Origin: Thioflexithrix psekupsensis | Lineage (GTDB): Bacteria; Pseudomonadota; Gammaproteobacteria; Beggiatoales; Beggiatoaceae | Reading direction: 5' to 3' | Length of the DNA stretch: 64,000 nucleotides | Assembly (NCBI RefSeq): GCF_002149925.1 | Contig: NZ_MSLT01000019.1 | Location: 28,595-92,594, forward strand | In this document: piece by piece, positions 48,052-55,976 of the stretch | Layout: the number at the start of each line of letters is the position of its first letter | Numbering within the stretch: the stretch's first letter is position 1 | Translations under genes and position numbers: made by a program | Notes under the pieces: generated by a model | What the model was told of the DNA's origin: nothing | Database searches by the model: none | What the model saw: only the letters and a program-made list of their open reading frames with translations

Positions 48052-48630
48052 TCATCTTCTGCCAAACCAAAATAACAGCAACATCATCACCACCCCCACA
48101 ATCGCTCCCCCTAAATGCGCGATCCGATTCACATTATCGGCTTGTTCTAATAATTGCGCTTCATTCAGCATTTTTAATAAAACAAATTGCCCTAAAATAA
48201 GAATTTCTAATAAATTTCGCCATTCCCAACTTAACTTAATCAATACCGCTACCGTAAATAAACCAAATACTGCACCCGATGCCCCCAATGAATGCAAATC
48301 AGTTTCCAAAAAAATAACACTGGCAATACTCGCACCTAAACCACATATTAAATAACTTGAATATAATGCAAGTTCACCTTCTTCCTCTTCGATTAATTTA
48401 CCAAAAATATAAAGGAAAAATAAATTACCCGATAAATGCTCCCAACCCGAATGGCAAAATAAAGCCGTCACCAATTGATACCATTGCGGATTGCCATGAT
48501 TTAAGTATAAAAAAGTTAAATCAAAATGCAGAAAATGATCTAAAAAAAAGACGGTTAAATTAATCAGAATTAAGAAAAAAACCGCATTATATTTATACGC
48601 TGTCTCTATCGGTTCAACGTGCATAATCAT
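48052..48630 (-). CDS. Rhomboid-family intramembrane serine protease
   Basis: A 192-residue membrane protein with six predicted helices. The catalytic dyad is visible as Ser118 in SLGASGAVFG and His172 in AHLGGAIVG, with HLSGNLFFL (His65, Asn69) forming the oxyanion site. The ATG at 48628-48630 lies after the tsaB stop and is preferred over a frame that extends into tsaB. Rhomboids cut transmembrane substrates; the substrate is unknown. It is the third gene of an epmA-tsaB-rhomboid group, 16 nt after tsaB. Confidence 0.88.
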   Translation of the reverse strand: MIMHVEPIETAYKYNAVFFLILINLTVFFLDHFLHFDLTFLYLNHGNPQWYQLVTALFCHSGWEHLSGNLFFLYIFGKLIEEEEGELALYSSYLICGLGASIASVIFLETDLHSLGASGAVFGLFTVAVLIKLSWEWRNLLEILILGQFVLLKMLNEAQLLEQADNVNRIAHLGGAIVGVVMMLLLFWFGRR

Positions 48631-48646
48631 GATACCCAATAAGCCA

Positions 48647-49345
48647 TTAACGCAATGTCCAATCACGCAAATAAGTGGGACTGGCGAGTTCTGGTGACAA
48701 AAACTGCCCTTGTGCGGCGGCAAAGCGCGCCAGTGGCACCATGTGAGACGCATGAGGAAAAGTTTCGCCAAAATAAGCAGAAATAATTTTACCTTGTCGG
48801 GCGATAGTTTGCTGCAATTCCGTTGCATAAGCCGCCCAACCGCTGCCCGTGCCTAACCAGCTTGTTTCATCAGCCGCTGCCAAAGAAGGTATCACGACGT
48901 GTTGGGCTTGGCTGACTTTTTCTTCACCGCATAGACGTGCTATTTTGTCTTTCTCATCAAACTGATACGCGCCCCAGTAGATTTGTGACATACGGGCATC
49001 TAACGCCGCCACAACATGCGAGGCGTGATGTTGTTCATGCGCCGCTTGCGCCAACGCCGCCAAATCAGAAATTGCCAATAGCGGCAAATCCACCGCATAG
49101 GCAATTCCTTGTGCCACACCACACGCAATACGCAATCCCGTAAAACTCCCCGGCCCACAACCAAAAGCCACAGTGGTTAATTGTTGCGGCATTAATTCTG
49201 CTTGTGCCAGTAATTGATCAATCATAGGCAGTATCAATTCGGTATGTTGACGCGGTGCCAATTGTCCCAAACTTAACACATCTTTTTCAGTCGCTAATGC
49301 ACAAGAACAATACTCTGTCGCGCTGTCAATAATGAGGATATTCAT
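48647..49345 (-). CDS. tsaB: tRNA threonylcarbamoyladenosine biosynthesis protein TsaB
   Basis: Partner of TsaD in forming t6A37 of ANN-decoding tRNAs. The 232-residue product has the ASKHA N-terminus MNILIIDSATEYCSCAL, PRQHTELILPMI, and GCGPGSFTGLRIACG, which are diagnostic. The gene starts directly at the epmA stop with no gap, so the two are translationally close. Confidence 0.95.
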   Translation of the reverse strand: MNILIIDSATEYCSCALATEKDVLSLGQLAPRQHTELILPMIDQLLAQAELMPQQLTTVAFGCGPGSFTGLRIACGVAQGIAYAVDLPLLAISDLAALAQAAHEQHHASHVVAALDARMSQIYWGAYQFDEKDKIARLCGEEKVSQAQHVVIPSLAAADETSWLGTGSGWAAYATELQQTIARQGKIISAYFGETFPHASHMVPLARFAAAQGQFLSPELASPTYLRDWTLR

Positions 49346-50320
49346 TTAAGCCTCGTTAATAGGAAATGTTAAAACATCGTGAATATGATCCGTACCCAAT
49401 TGCAACATTAATAAACGATCTAAACCCAATGCCACACCCGAACATGACGGCAAACCCACCTGTAACGCCATTAAAAACCGCTCATCCAGAGGAAATAAAG
49501 GTTGTTGCTGTTGTTGACGGGTGGCTAAATCGGCTAAAAAACGTTCTCGTTGTTCTTTGGGATCGGTTAATTCTTCAAATCCATTCGCCAATTCAATTCC
49601 ACGATAATAAACTTCAAAGCGAGCCGCATAATCAGGATTATCTTCTTTTTTGCGTGCCAATGCCGCTTGTTCTGCGGGAAAATCAATGAGAAACAAAGGA
49701 CATTCCTGTCCTAAAAAGGGTTCTATATGTTGATTCATTAAAAATTGCAAACAAGCCGAACGAGATAAATTCTGCGCTTGATAATAACCACTGTTTTCCG
49801 CCATTTTTTGCAATTCGTGTAAAGGCGTAGAAACAGGACAACAGTTTAAATAGTGAGAAAACGCATTTTTATAACTTAATATTTCTGCTGGCGGACAATG
49901 CAATGTTAATTGCAATAGTTCATCTATTTCTTGCAATAATTCATACTGATTCCAATGCGGATGATACCATTCTAATAAGCTAAATTCTGGGTTATGTCGA
50001 TAACCCTGCTCACCATCTCGAAACACCTTAGTTATTTGATAAATTGCGCCCATTCCCGCCGCCAATAAACGTTTCATAGGCAATTCGGGAGAAGTGTGTA
50101 AAAAGAAAGTTTTTACTGAGGCATCGGGCGCATGATAATGCGTGAAAAAAGGCGCAATCGCTGGCTCTGGAACAGCCGCACAAGACAAAATAGGCGTTTC
50201 CACTTCTAACACATGTCGGGTCGCAAAAAAATGGCGAATCGCCGCATAAAGTTGCGCTCTGGCACGAATCGCGGCCAGAGAAGCCGTTGGCTGCCAACGC
50301 AGTAAGCAATGATCGGTCAT
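49346..50320 (-). CDS. epmA: Elongation factor P--(R)-beta-lysine ligase EpmA
   Basis: A truncated class II lysyl-tRNA synthetase-like enzyme that attaches (R)-beta-lysine to EF-P. The ATG at 50318-50320 (MTDHCLLRWQPTASL) gives 324 residues, matching E. coli EpmA (325); an upstream TTG extension is rejected. Class II motifs: motif 2 FRDGEQGYRHNPEFSLLEWY, ELANGFEELTDP and motif 3 GVALGLDRLLML; the LysRS anticodon domain is absent. EpmB and EF-P genes are not in the window. Confidence 0.95.
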   Translation of the reverse strand: MTDHCLLRWQPTASLAAIRARAQLYAAIRHFFATRHVLEVETPILSCAAVPEPAIAPFFTHYHAPDASVKTFFLHTSPELPMKRLLAAGMGAIYQITKVFRDGEQGYRHNPEFSLLEWYHPHWNQYELLQEIDELLQLTLHCPPAEILSYKNAFSHYLNCCPVSTPLHELQKMAENSGYYQAQNLSRSACLQFLMNQHIEPFLGQECPLFLIDFPAEQAALARKKEDNPDYAARFEVYYRGIELANGFEELTDPKEQRERFLADLATRQQQQQPLFPLDERFLMALQVGLPSCSGVALGLDRLLMLQLGTDHIHDVLTFPINEA

Positions 50321-50387
50321 AAGAGGTGAGGGGGACAATAACGCAGAAGAATGGGCATAGAATAAAGCCAATTCAGATTATTTGCAC

Positions 50388-50422
50388 AAAAAAAAGCACC
50401 CCCGACAAGTATGACGGGGGTG
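50388..50422 (-). terminator. Rho-independent terminator on the minus strand
   Basis: CACCCCCG and CGGGGGTG form a perfect 8-bp GC-rich stem with a 10-nt loop. Read on the minus strand it is followed by C and eight T. It lies 68 nt upstream of epmA, facing it, but no minus-strand gene precedes it: IS630 copy A begins 58 nt away. Confidence 0.85.
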
Positions 50423-50425
50423 AAC

Positions 50426-50458
50426 TTCCAGACAAGACATCACTAAGCACATCTGGAA
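50426..50458 (-). ncRNA. Possible small structured RNA remnant next to terminator
   Basis: TTCCAGA and TCTGGAA form a second stem with a 19-nt loop immediately before the terminator on the minus strand. Two stem-loops, the second followed by a T-run and with no reading frame, resemble the 3' part of a small RNA whose upstream part may have been displaced by IS630 copy A. This is a weak call based only on structure. Confidence 0.3.
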
Positions 50459-50480
50459 ACAACATCTCTGCATGAATATA

Positions 50481-51607
50481 CCAATTTTTTCAGAGTCGTA
50501 TAATAATACTTTTCAAATAGGAGAGAATAATGAACAAAAGATATGAAGATTTAGAAGAATTAATGTCAACAGGTGAAGCGAGAGAAGTGAAGCGAGCGAT
50601 GGCAGTAAGAATGTCTTTGCTTGGTTTTGTGCGTGCGGAAGCGGCTTTAGCGTGTTGTGTCAGTGTGCAATTTGTGGATAAATGGAAAGCCATTTATTTA
50701 GCGTCAGGGGTTGAAGGATTAAAGTTAGCGTATAAAGGCTCACCAGGGTATTTAAAGCCGCGTGAACGAGAAGATGTGATTAATTGGATACAAGAAAAGA
50801 AGACAATAACAATAGAGGAACTAAAGAGATACTTAAAAGAGGAGTATGATGTTTTCTATTCTTCAAATACTTCTTATACTAAATTATTAGAAGAAGCGAA
50901 TTTAAGTTATAAGAAGACACACAAAGAGAATTCGGCAAAAGATGAGGTAAAAGTAGAAGCTAAAAAAAAAGAGATTAAGGATTTAATAGATAAGGAGCGT
51001 GAACAGATAGAAAGTGGAGAGGTAATGTACTGGATGCAAGACGAAAGCCATCAGTTGTGGGGAGATATTTGTGGTTATGTTTGGTCGAAAAAAGGAGAAA
51101 GAACGTCAATAAAGATGAGTAATTATCGCACTTCTCAAACGTGGTATGGAGCGGTGAATATTTATACGGGAGAATTTATTTTAGATAGGGCAAAGAAAGC
51201 TGATACAAAATATACGATAGACTTTATTAACTGGCTCATTTACAGATATAAAGAAGCCCGTCATGTGATTATTTGGGATGGTGCAAGTTATCATCGTTCT
51301 GAAGGTTTAAGAACTTATTTAGAGAAATTAAATGGGGGACTTCCAGAATCAGAATGGAAAGTTCGTTTATTAAGATTTGCACCTAATGCCCCAGAGCAAA
51401 ATCCAGTCGAGGATATTTGGCTTCAAGGTAAGAATTGGGTCAGAAAGAATTTTCATCGCCTATCAAGCTTTAAAGAAGTCACTAGTATGTTTGAGACCTT
51501 TTTGTCAGGTAAAGTGTTTAAGTTTAATAAAATTAAACAGTATCTTATACCTAATATCTAGGTAGATATTAAAACTTAATTTGTTTTTATATCTCACATA
51601 ATTTTGG
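50481..51607 (+). mobile_element. IS630-family insertion sequence, copy A (intact, 1127 bp)
   Basis: The ends read TATACCAATTTT and, on the opposite strand, TATACCAAAATTATG, giving short imperfect terminal inverted repeats with TA flanks on both sides, as expected for IS630/Tc1-type insertion at TA. A second copy at 58947-60914 has the same 1127-bp length once its nested insertion is removed, which confirms the borders. Confidence 0.9.
50530..51561 (+). CDS. IS630-family transposase (copy A)
   Basis: A 343-residue DDE transposase. An N-terminal helix-turn-helix (residues about 20-60, RAMAVRMSLLGFVRAEAALACC) and a winged-helix part precede the catalytic core with Asp in WMQDESHQLWGD, Asp in IIWDGASYH and Glu in EQNPVEDIWL (the IS630 D-D-E signature). 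A GGAGAG lies 7 nt upstream. The frame is complete, so this copy may be active. It differs from copy B by at least one residue (Asp for Asn in the REDVIN segment). Confidence 0.95.
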   Translation: MNKRYEDLEELMSTGEAREVKRAMAVRMSLLGFVRAEAALACCVSVQFVDKWKAIYLASGVEGLKLAYKGSPGYLKPREREDVINWIQEKKTITIEELKRYLKEEYDVFYSSNTSYTKLLEEANLSYKKTHKENSAKDEVKVEAKKKEIKDLIDKEREQIESGEVMYWMQDESHQLWGDICGYVWSKKGERTSIKMSNYRTSQTWYGAVNIYTGEFILDRAKKADTKYTIDFINWLIYRYKEARHVIIWDGASYHRSEGLRTYLEKLNGGLPESEWKVRLLRFAPNAPEQNPVEDIWLQGKNWVRKNFHRLSSFKEVTSMFETFLSGKVFKFNKIKQYLIPNI

Positions 51608-51675
51608 TATAGTATCGTTCATTCACAATTATTTTGTGTTATAACTGTGTTAAATTTGCGGTCTTTTTTGTAAAG

Positions 51676-51698
51676 AAATCGCAATATGCGGTTTTTTT
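51676..51698 (+). terminator. Possible plus-strand terminator downstream of IS630 copy A
   Basis: AAATCGCA pairs with TGCGGTTT (one G-T pair) around an ATA loop, and T's continue past the stem. It may limit read-through from the insertion sequence into the 5'-nucleotidase gene. Confidence 0.45.
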
Positions 51699-51744
51699 AT
51701 ACGTCACGCCCGCACCGCGCAATTTGAGCCGAAATTAAAAAATC

Positions 51745-51774
51745 TTGACAAACAGAGGAATGACTCTGTTATGT
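51745..51774 (+). promoter_or_regulatory. Candidate promoter with dyad in the spacer, 5'-nucleotidase gene
   Basis: A perfect TTGACA is followed after 18 nt by TTATGT. The spacer carries a perfect inverted repeat, AACAGAG-GAATGA-CTCTGTT (51751-51770), placed as an operator would be. The start codon at 51876 lies about 95 nt downstream. Confidence 0.4.
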
Positions 51775-51875
51775 CATATAACCTTAATTCGTTTGAAATA
51801 GGAGAGTGGTACTGTTAAGTGGGTTGCGTTACAAAACAACCCCAAAACCATTCCCACCCACCTTAGAGTCAAACG

Positions 51876-54218
51876 ATGATGAGAAAATTAACCATTCGGC
51901 TCACTGGTTTTGTGACCGCTTTTTTTATTTTACTGATTGGTTGGCTAACCCCTGCCTACGCAACAACCTGTCCTGCTCCTGTTTACCATGTGGAACAGGC
52001 TGAACTTCAACTGGCCTGTGTGCAATTTGGCAGACAAACGCTGTCTATGCACTTGAAATATGATCCATCTGTCGATGATCAGAATGTCCATCTGGCCTTA
52101 ACTAAACTGGGCAATGCGCAATGTACGCCATTACCCGGCCAATGTGCGCGTTTGGACGCTCAGTTAGAACTGACCATGCCCTTGTTTCTTTCCAATCAAC
52201 CCGAAGAGAAACATCATGTCACTTTGCGTCATCTGGAGAAAAATGGCGACGCATTTTGGATATTGCATCAAGTTGAACCCTTAGATACTCAAAACCCCAT
52301 TGTTTTGGAAAAAATCACGTCTAATCCACAGGGAGAATTTACGCAACTTTATGCGTTAAAAGGGGATTTTTCCCATTTTCCGCATAAAAAGGAATTTAAG
52401 ATTGCGCCAAACGTAAATCCACCTACAGCCACCTTGCAAAATGGGGAAACTTATGCGTTAAAAATATTTCATTTTAACGACTTACATAACAATTTGCGGG
52501 TGACAAATAGCGCACGTGGCGACACCCACTACTTGTCACAAATGGTTAAAATAGTTAAAAACACCCGTCAACAGGCTAAAAATAACACTTCGGTGTTATT
52601 TCTTTCGGCAGGTGATGATCATATTGGCAACCCATTAGATGAATTACTTGGAGCCGCTGTTGGGGAATTTAAGGCCAGTGCTTCTTATCGGGCTTATTCT
52701 GCGGCGGGCGTTGACGCGGCCGTGTTGGGTAATCATGAGTTTGATCGTGGAACAGAAATACTGGCTAAAGCCATTGAATCAGATGCGAATTTTCCCTTAT
52801 TGTCAGCTAATATTTTTGGTTCTCGTTACCTGAACGACAAACACTATTCCCCTGCGATTATTGGTGTAACCAAAAGTGGAGTACGTGTAGGTATTCTTGG
52901 TTTAACCACTAAAATATCGACGCGATTGGGTTCAAGCGACGATCCTAATTCTAATGCGGAAGACATGGCTAAAGTGGCTACACGCGCCATTCCTTATTTA
53001 GAACCGTTGGTTGATGTTATCGTTATTTTATCGCATGTTGGATACAATGCGCCCATTGACGGTGCGGTGCGTCATGCGCTGGAATTAGGCGATGTACAAA
53101 TTGCTGAGGCAGCGGCTTTTGTCAGTGATTTACCAATGGTACTAATCGGTGGTCATACACATACCGTATTGAATGCACAAGGTTTAGATACTTTTCTCAG
53201 TGGTATTCCAACTGTACAAGCCGGTTCAAGTGGCAGTCATTTGGGAGAATTTAGTTACACCCTTTTTCCAAGCACAACTTATTTACGCACCCATGCCACT
53301 GCCCGTTTACATGGTTTAAAACGACGCGATCAACGTCCAGCCACGATCAATGCAGAAAATTACAATCCTGCTTTGTATGAACAAGACAGCGATGTGGATT
53401 TGGAATTTGAACAAAGTGTGATTCAACCTTTGTATGATTTGCTTAAAGTTAAATTAAGCGAACTCATTGGGCAAGCCGGAAACAGTGATGAATTAACCAC
53501 AGAATCCGTGATTGCCAAGCGTTATTTGGGACAAACGGCGATTCACAATTTTATGAACGATGCCATTGTGGCGCGTAGTGTTCACTTTCCATTGCGGGCG
53601 GATAATACACAACAAGTGGATATTGCCGTATTCAATGCGTCGGGTGTCAGTCGTGGTGTAGTGCCAAATCAAATGATTACTTTTGAAGATTGGTTTCAAG
53701 TTATGCCGTTTGCGGATTTGATCGTGGTGATTAACATGACGGGGGCCGAAATCAAACAGATGTTAATGAGCAATGCCCAACGTATTTTAAGACCCGAACA
53801 ATTGGCACAAAATGGTGGCACAGCAACTCCTGAGGATTTGGCGGGATTTGTTTATTCCTATGGTTTTTTGCAGTTTTCTAAAGACCTTAAATACACTATC
53901 CGCCTGAATGATCAGCCTAAAAATGCGGTGGCTGAAGCCATTACGATTCAAGGCCGTCCCATTGATGAGGTATTAGATCAAACGTTCCGGGTGGCGTTTG
54001 GTGATTTTATTGCCTTGCGCGGCGGTGGCAGTGAAAATTGGCGCGGACAAACCACCGAAGCGGGACAGCCTGCTTTAGGGTTTGATTTAACTGTTTTACC
54101 AAAAGACGAAACAGGCTTAATTTATCGCAATGAAATCATCCAACACATTCGCAACATAGGCGCAGTTGATGAAAGCACAGGCGCAGTCGTTGATGACCGC
54201 CTAACCATTATTCCCTAA
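51876..54218 (+). CDS. Exported 5'-nucleotidase/metallophosphatase (UshA-like)
   Basis: A 780-residue protein with a signal peptide (cleavage near residue 30, after PAYA). An N-terminal region of about 170 residues precedes the calcineurin-like phosphatase domain with HFNDLHNN, SAGDDHIGNP, LGNHEFDRG, LSHVGYN and IGGHTHT, then a 5'-nucleotidase C-terminal domain (INMTGAEIKQML, GGGSENW). It should hydrolyse nucleotides in the periplasm or at the cell surface. The N-terminal domain is not one I recognise. Its last nine codons and 3' flank are repeated as a 110-bp copy at 55563-55672. Confidence 0.92.
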   Translation: MMRKLTIRLTGFVTAFFILLIGWLTPAYATTCPAPVYHVEQAELQLACVQFGRQTLSMHLKYDPSVDDQNVHLALTKLGNAQCTPLPGQCARLDAQLELTMPLFLSNQPEEKHHVTLRHLEKNGDAFWILHQVEPLDTQNPIVLEKITSNPQGEFTQLYALKGDFSHFPHKKEFKIAPNVNPPTATLQNGETYALKIFHFNDLHNNLRVTNSARGDTHYLSQMVKIVKNTRQQAKNNTSVLFLSAGDDHIGNPLDELLGAAVGEFKASASYRAYSAAGVDAAVLGNHEFDRGTEILAKAIESDANFPLLSANIFGSRYLNDKHYSPAIIGVTKSGVRVGILGLTTKISTRLGSSDDPNSNAEDMAKVATRAIPYLEPLVDVIVILSHVGYNAPIDGAVRHALELGDVQIAEAAAFVSDLPMVLIGGHTHTVLNAQGLDTFLSGIPTVQAGSSGSHLGEFSYTLFPSTTYLRTHATARLHGLKRRDQRPATINAENYNPALYEQDSDVDLEFEQSVIQPLYDLLKVKLSELIGQAGNSDELTTESVIAKRYLGQTAIHNFMNDAIVARSVHFPLRADNTQQVDIAVFNASGVSRGVVPNQMITFEDWFQVMPFADLIVVINMTGAEIKQMLMSNAQRILRPEQLAQNGGTATPEDLAGFVYSYGFLQFSKDLKYTIRLNDQPKNAVAEAITIQGRPIDEVLDQTFRVAFGDFIALRGGGSENWRGQTTEAGQPALGFDLTVLPKDETGLIYRNEIIQHIRNIGAVDESTGAVVDDRLTIIP

Positions 54219-54301
54219 TTTTTAACCGCTGTTTTTCCGTCTCCTTCCTGCGCTGTCATCGGAAGGGGACGGAATATGTCGCACAGATTTAACTCATCTA
54301 T
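54192..54301 (+). repeat. 110-bp direct repeat, copy 1 (end of 5'-nucleotidase gene)
   Basis: Begins inside the last codons of the 5'-nucleotidase (Asp-Asp-Arg-Leu-Thr-Ile-Ile-Pro-stop) and runs 83 nt past the stop. It matches 55563-55672 over 110 bp with a single mismatch. It contains a 12-bp hairpin (CCGTCTCCTTCC with GGAAGGGGACGG, 54237-54272), probably the gene's terminator though no T-run follows. Confidence 0.95.
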
Positions 54302-54403
54302 CCCAAATGGCATTATTAAATAATTTCAGCCTCTCGCCTCTTTTCTTTGTAAAAACTCAATGCTCTTTTGTCACTCATTTTGCCATAACCCGGATTAACG
54401 GAA

Positions 54404-54419
54404 TGAGACAAATGTCTCA
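54404..54419. promoter_or_regulatory. 16-bp palindrome upstream of the cytochrome genes
   Basis: TGAGACA-AA-TGTCTCA has perfect 7-bp arms. It lies about 65 bp upstream of a TGCTATAAA element (extended -10-like, 54482-54490) and 150 bp before the first cytochrome start, so it may be a regulator-binding site. It does not match FNR or NtrC consensus. Confidence 0.45.
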
Positions 54420-54570
54420 AATGCGATTTATCGCCTTGTTCTAAGTGTTTTGTCCCTTGCGAAGCTAAGGTTTTTTTATCATGCTATAAACCAGTCAAGC
54501 GACAAATCCCTATTTTTTATCTCACAAAAATAGACTGCCTCATGTGATTTTTTATAAAGGAGTTCATGTT

Positions 54571-54972
54571 ATGCGAAAAGCATTCATCATTCTATTGTTG
54601 ACCTTATTGAGTGGCGTAAATGCGCAAGCCAACGAAGTATTAAAACAATTATTAGCGGAATATCAGAAGGAAGCCAACTCTCCTTTTACCGTTGAAGCAG
54701 GACAAGCCTTGTGGAAAACAACAACGCTTGATTCAGAAAGCAACACACTGCGTCAATGTGCCGATTGTCACACTGCTGATTTAACCGCTAAAGGCAAGCA
54801 TGTTAAAACGAGCAAAGACATTCCCCCATTGGCTCCTTCTGCGAATCCGAAAAGTTTAACTGATGTGCGTCAAATAGAAAAATGGCTATTACGCAATTGC
54901 AAATGGACATTGGGTCGTGAATGCACTGCCCAAGAAAAAGGGGATTTATTAACCTTTATTAATGCTCAATAA
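54571..54972 (+). CDS. SHP-like monoheme cytochrome c (DUF1924)
   Basis: A 133-residue exported cytochrome. ATG 54571 has AAAGGAG 8 nt upstream and begins a signal peptide (cleavage about residue 20, after AQA). The heme site is CADCH (Cys63, Cys66, His67), followed by KGKHVKTSKDIPPLAPSANPKSLTD and a Cys pair in RNCKWTLGREC. This is the DUF1924 pattern of sphaeroides heme protein (SHP), an oxygen/NO-binding cytochrome that receives electrons from diheme cytochrome DHC. The next gene is DHC-like. A frame reaching upstream to 54544 is not needed. Confidence 0.85.
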   Translation: MRKAFIILLLTLLSGVNAQANEVLKQLLAEYQKEANSPFTVEAGQALWKTTTLDSESNTLRQCADCHTADLTAKGKHVKTSKDIPPLAPSANPKSLTDVRQIEKWLLRNCKWTLGRECTAQEKGDLLTFINAQ

Positions 54973-54992
54973 TTTTTTAAGGATTATCTGCA

Positions 54993-55550
54993 ATGAATAT
55001 CGATACATTCAACCTATTAAAAAGCACCTTTGCTTTAGCATTAGGCATTAGCATCATTACGGGTACAACGTTATTATTAGCCAGTGAATATGGACGCAAG
55101 CAATATGAAGAAGATCGAGTGCCTGCTGTAACCCACAGCCTTTATCGTGAAGAATGCGGCACCTGTCATTTTGCTTATCAACCCGCGTTTTTACCCGCTC
55201 GCTCATGGCAGGCCATGATGGATAATTTGGCCGATCATTTTGGCGAAAATGCCGAATTATCAGCCGACACTCAACAAACGATTACCGACTATTTAACGGC
55301 TCACGCTGCGGATAAATACGCAGGTGGCCATTCTTTTCTCAAACGCATCGCGGATGGAGATACGCCATTACGAATTACAGAAACACCATTTTTTCGCCAT
55401 GAGCATGACGAATTGCCAACGCGTTTAGTACAAGACAATGTGGATGTACAATCTTTTAGCCGCTGCAACACTTGTCATACCAAAGCAGAGCAAGGTATTT
55501 ATGATGAAGATACGGTGAAAATTCCGAATTACGGGAGATGGGATGATTAA
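54993..55550 (+). CDS. Diheme cytochrome c (DHC-like)
   Basis: A 185-residue protein with an N-terminal membrane anchor or signal (about 12-30) and two heme sites, CGTCH (Cys55, Cys58, His59) and CNTCH (Cys158, Cys161, His162). This arrangement and its place after an SHP-like gene match the shp-dhc module known from Rhodobacter and Shewanella, in which DHC reduces SHP. The third usual gene, a cytochrome b561, is absent here. The two genes lie between the copies of the 110-bp direct repeat. Confidence 0.88.
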   Translation: MNIDTFNLLKSTFALALGISIITGTTLLLASEYGRKQYEEDRVPAVTHSLYREECGTCHFAYQPAFLPARSWQAMMDNLADHFGENAELSADTQQTITDYLTAHAADKYAGGHSFLKRIADGDTPLRITETPFFRHEHDELPTRLVQDNVDVQSFSRCNTCHTKAEQGIYDEDTVKIPNYGRWDD

Positions 55551-55562
55551 TTGCTGTTTAGA

Positions 55563-55672
55563 GATGACCGCCTAACCATTATTCCCTAATTTTTAACCGC
55601 TGTTTTTCCGTCTCCTTCCTGCGCTGTCATCGGAAGGGGACGGAATATGTCGCACAGATTTAACCCATCTAT
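55563..55672 (+). repeat. 110-bp direct repeat, copy 2 (gene tail without gene)
   Basis: Near-exact copy of the 3' end of the 5'-nucleotidase gene, including nine codons, stop and hairpin, lying 12 nt after the DHC stop. With copy 1 it brackets a 1261-bp segment carrying the cytochrome pair. Confidence 0.95.
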
Positions 55673-55976
55673 TTTAAGTCCATTCTTCGGCATTCACAAA
55701 AACATCTTTTTGCCTAAATCAGAATATTCCGCATTTTTGAATTTTCAGATTATACAAATAATGAATTACTTGATTATTTTGTTTTTCAGAATGAATCAAT
55801 TTTGTCCATTTTTTAATTCTGCTTCGGACAAAATAAGGGCGTTATGAATCACATTATTTTGCTATAGTAAACAATAAGCAACAAGGTTTATATGATATGA
55901 TTTGTGGAGCAATTCTGATTTAGCAATGCCATATTTTTGTTTAACGACTTACGCCTAATTAAGAATAAAACATCAC
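55673..55976. repeat. Intergenic stretch with a diverged MITE copy
   Basis: No gene is supported here. From about 55720 to 55866 the sequence resembles the MITE found at 58005 and 63246: a GAATTTTCAG block, TTTTTAATTCTG, GGACAAAATAAGG and a right end ATCACATTATTTTGCTATAG. That end is nearly the same as the right end of the IS630 element (TCACATAATTTTGGTATAG). It is old and degenerate. Confidence 0.5.

Noticed and set aside
48631..48828. N-terminal extension of the rhomboid gene into tsaB
   Set aside because: It is out of frame within a conserved gene; the ATG at 48630 follows the tsaB stop and gives a normal rhomboid.
50490..50693. 67-codon antisense frame at the 5' end of the IS630 transposase, repeated at 60702-60905
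   Set aside because: It is present twice only because the insertion sequence is; it is antisense to the transposase start.
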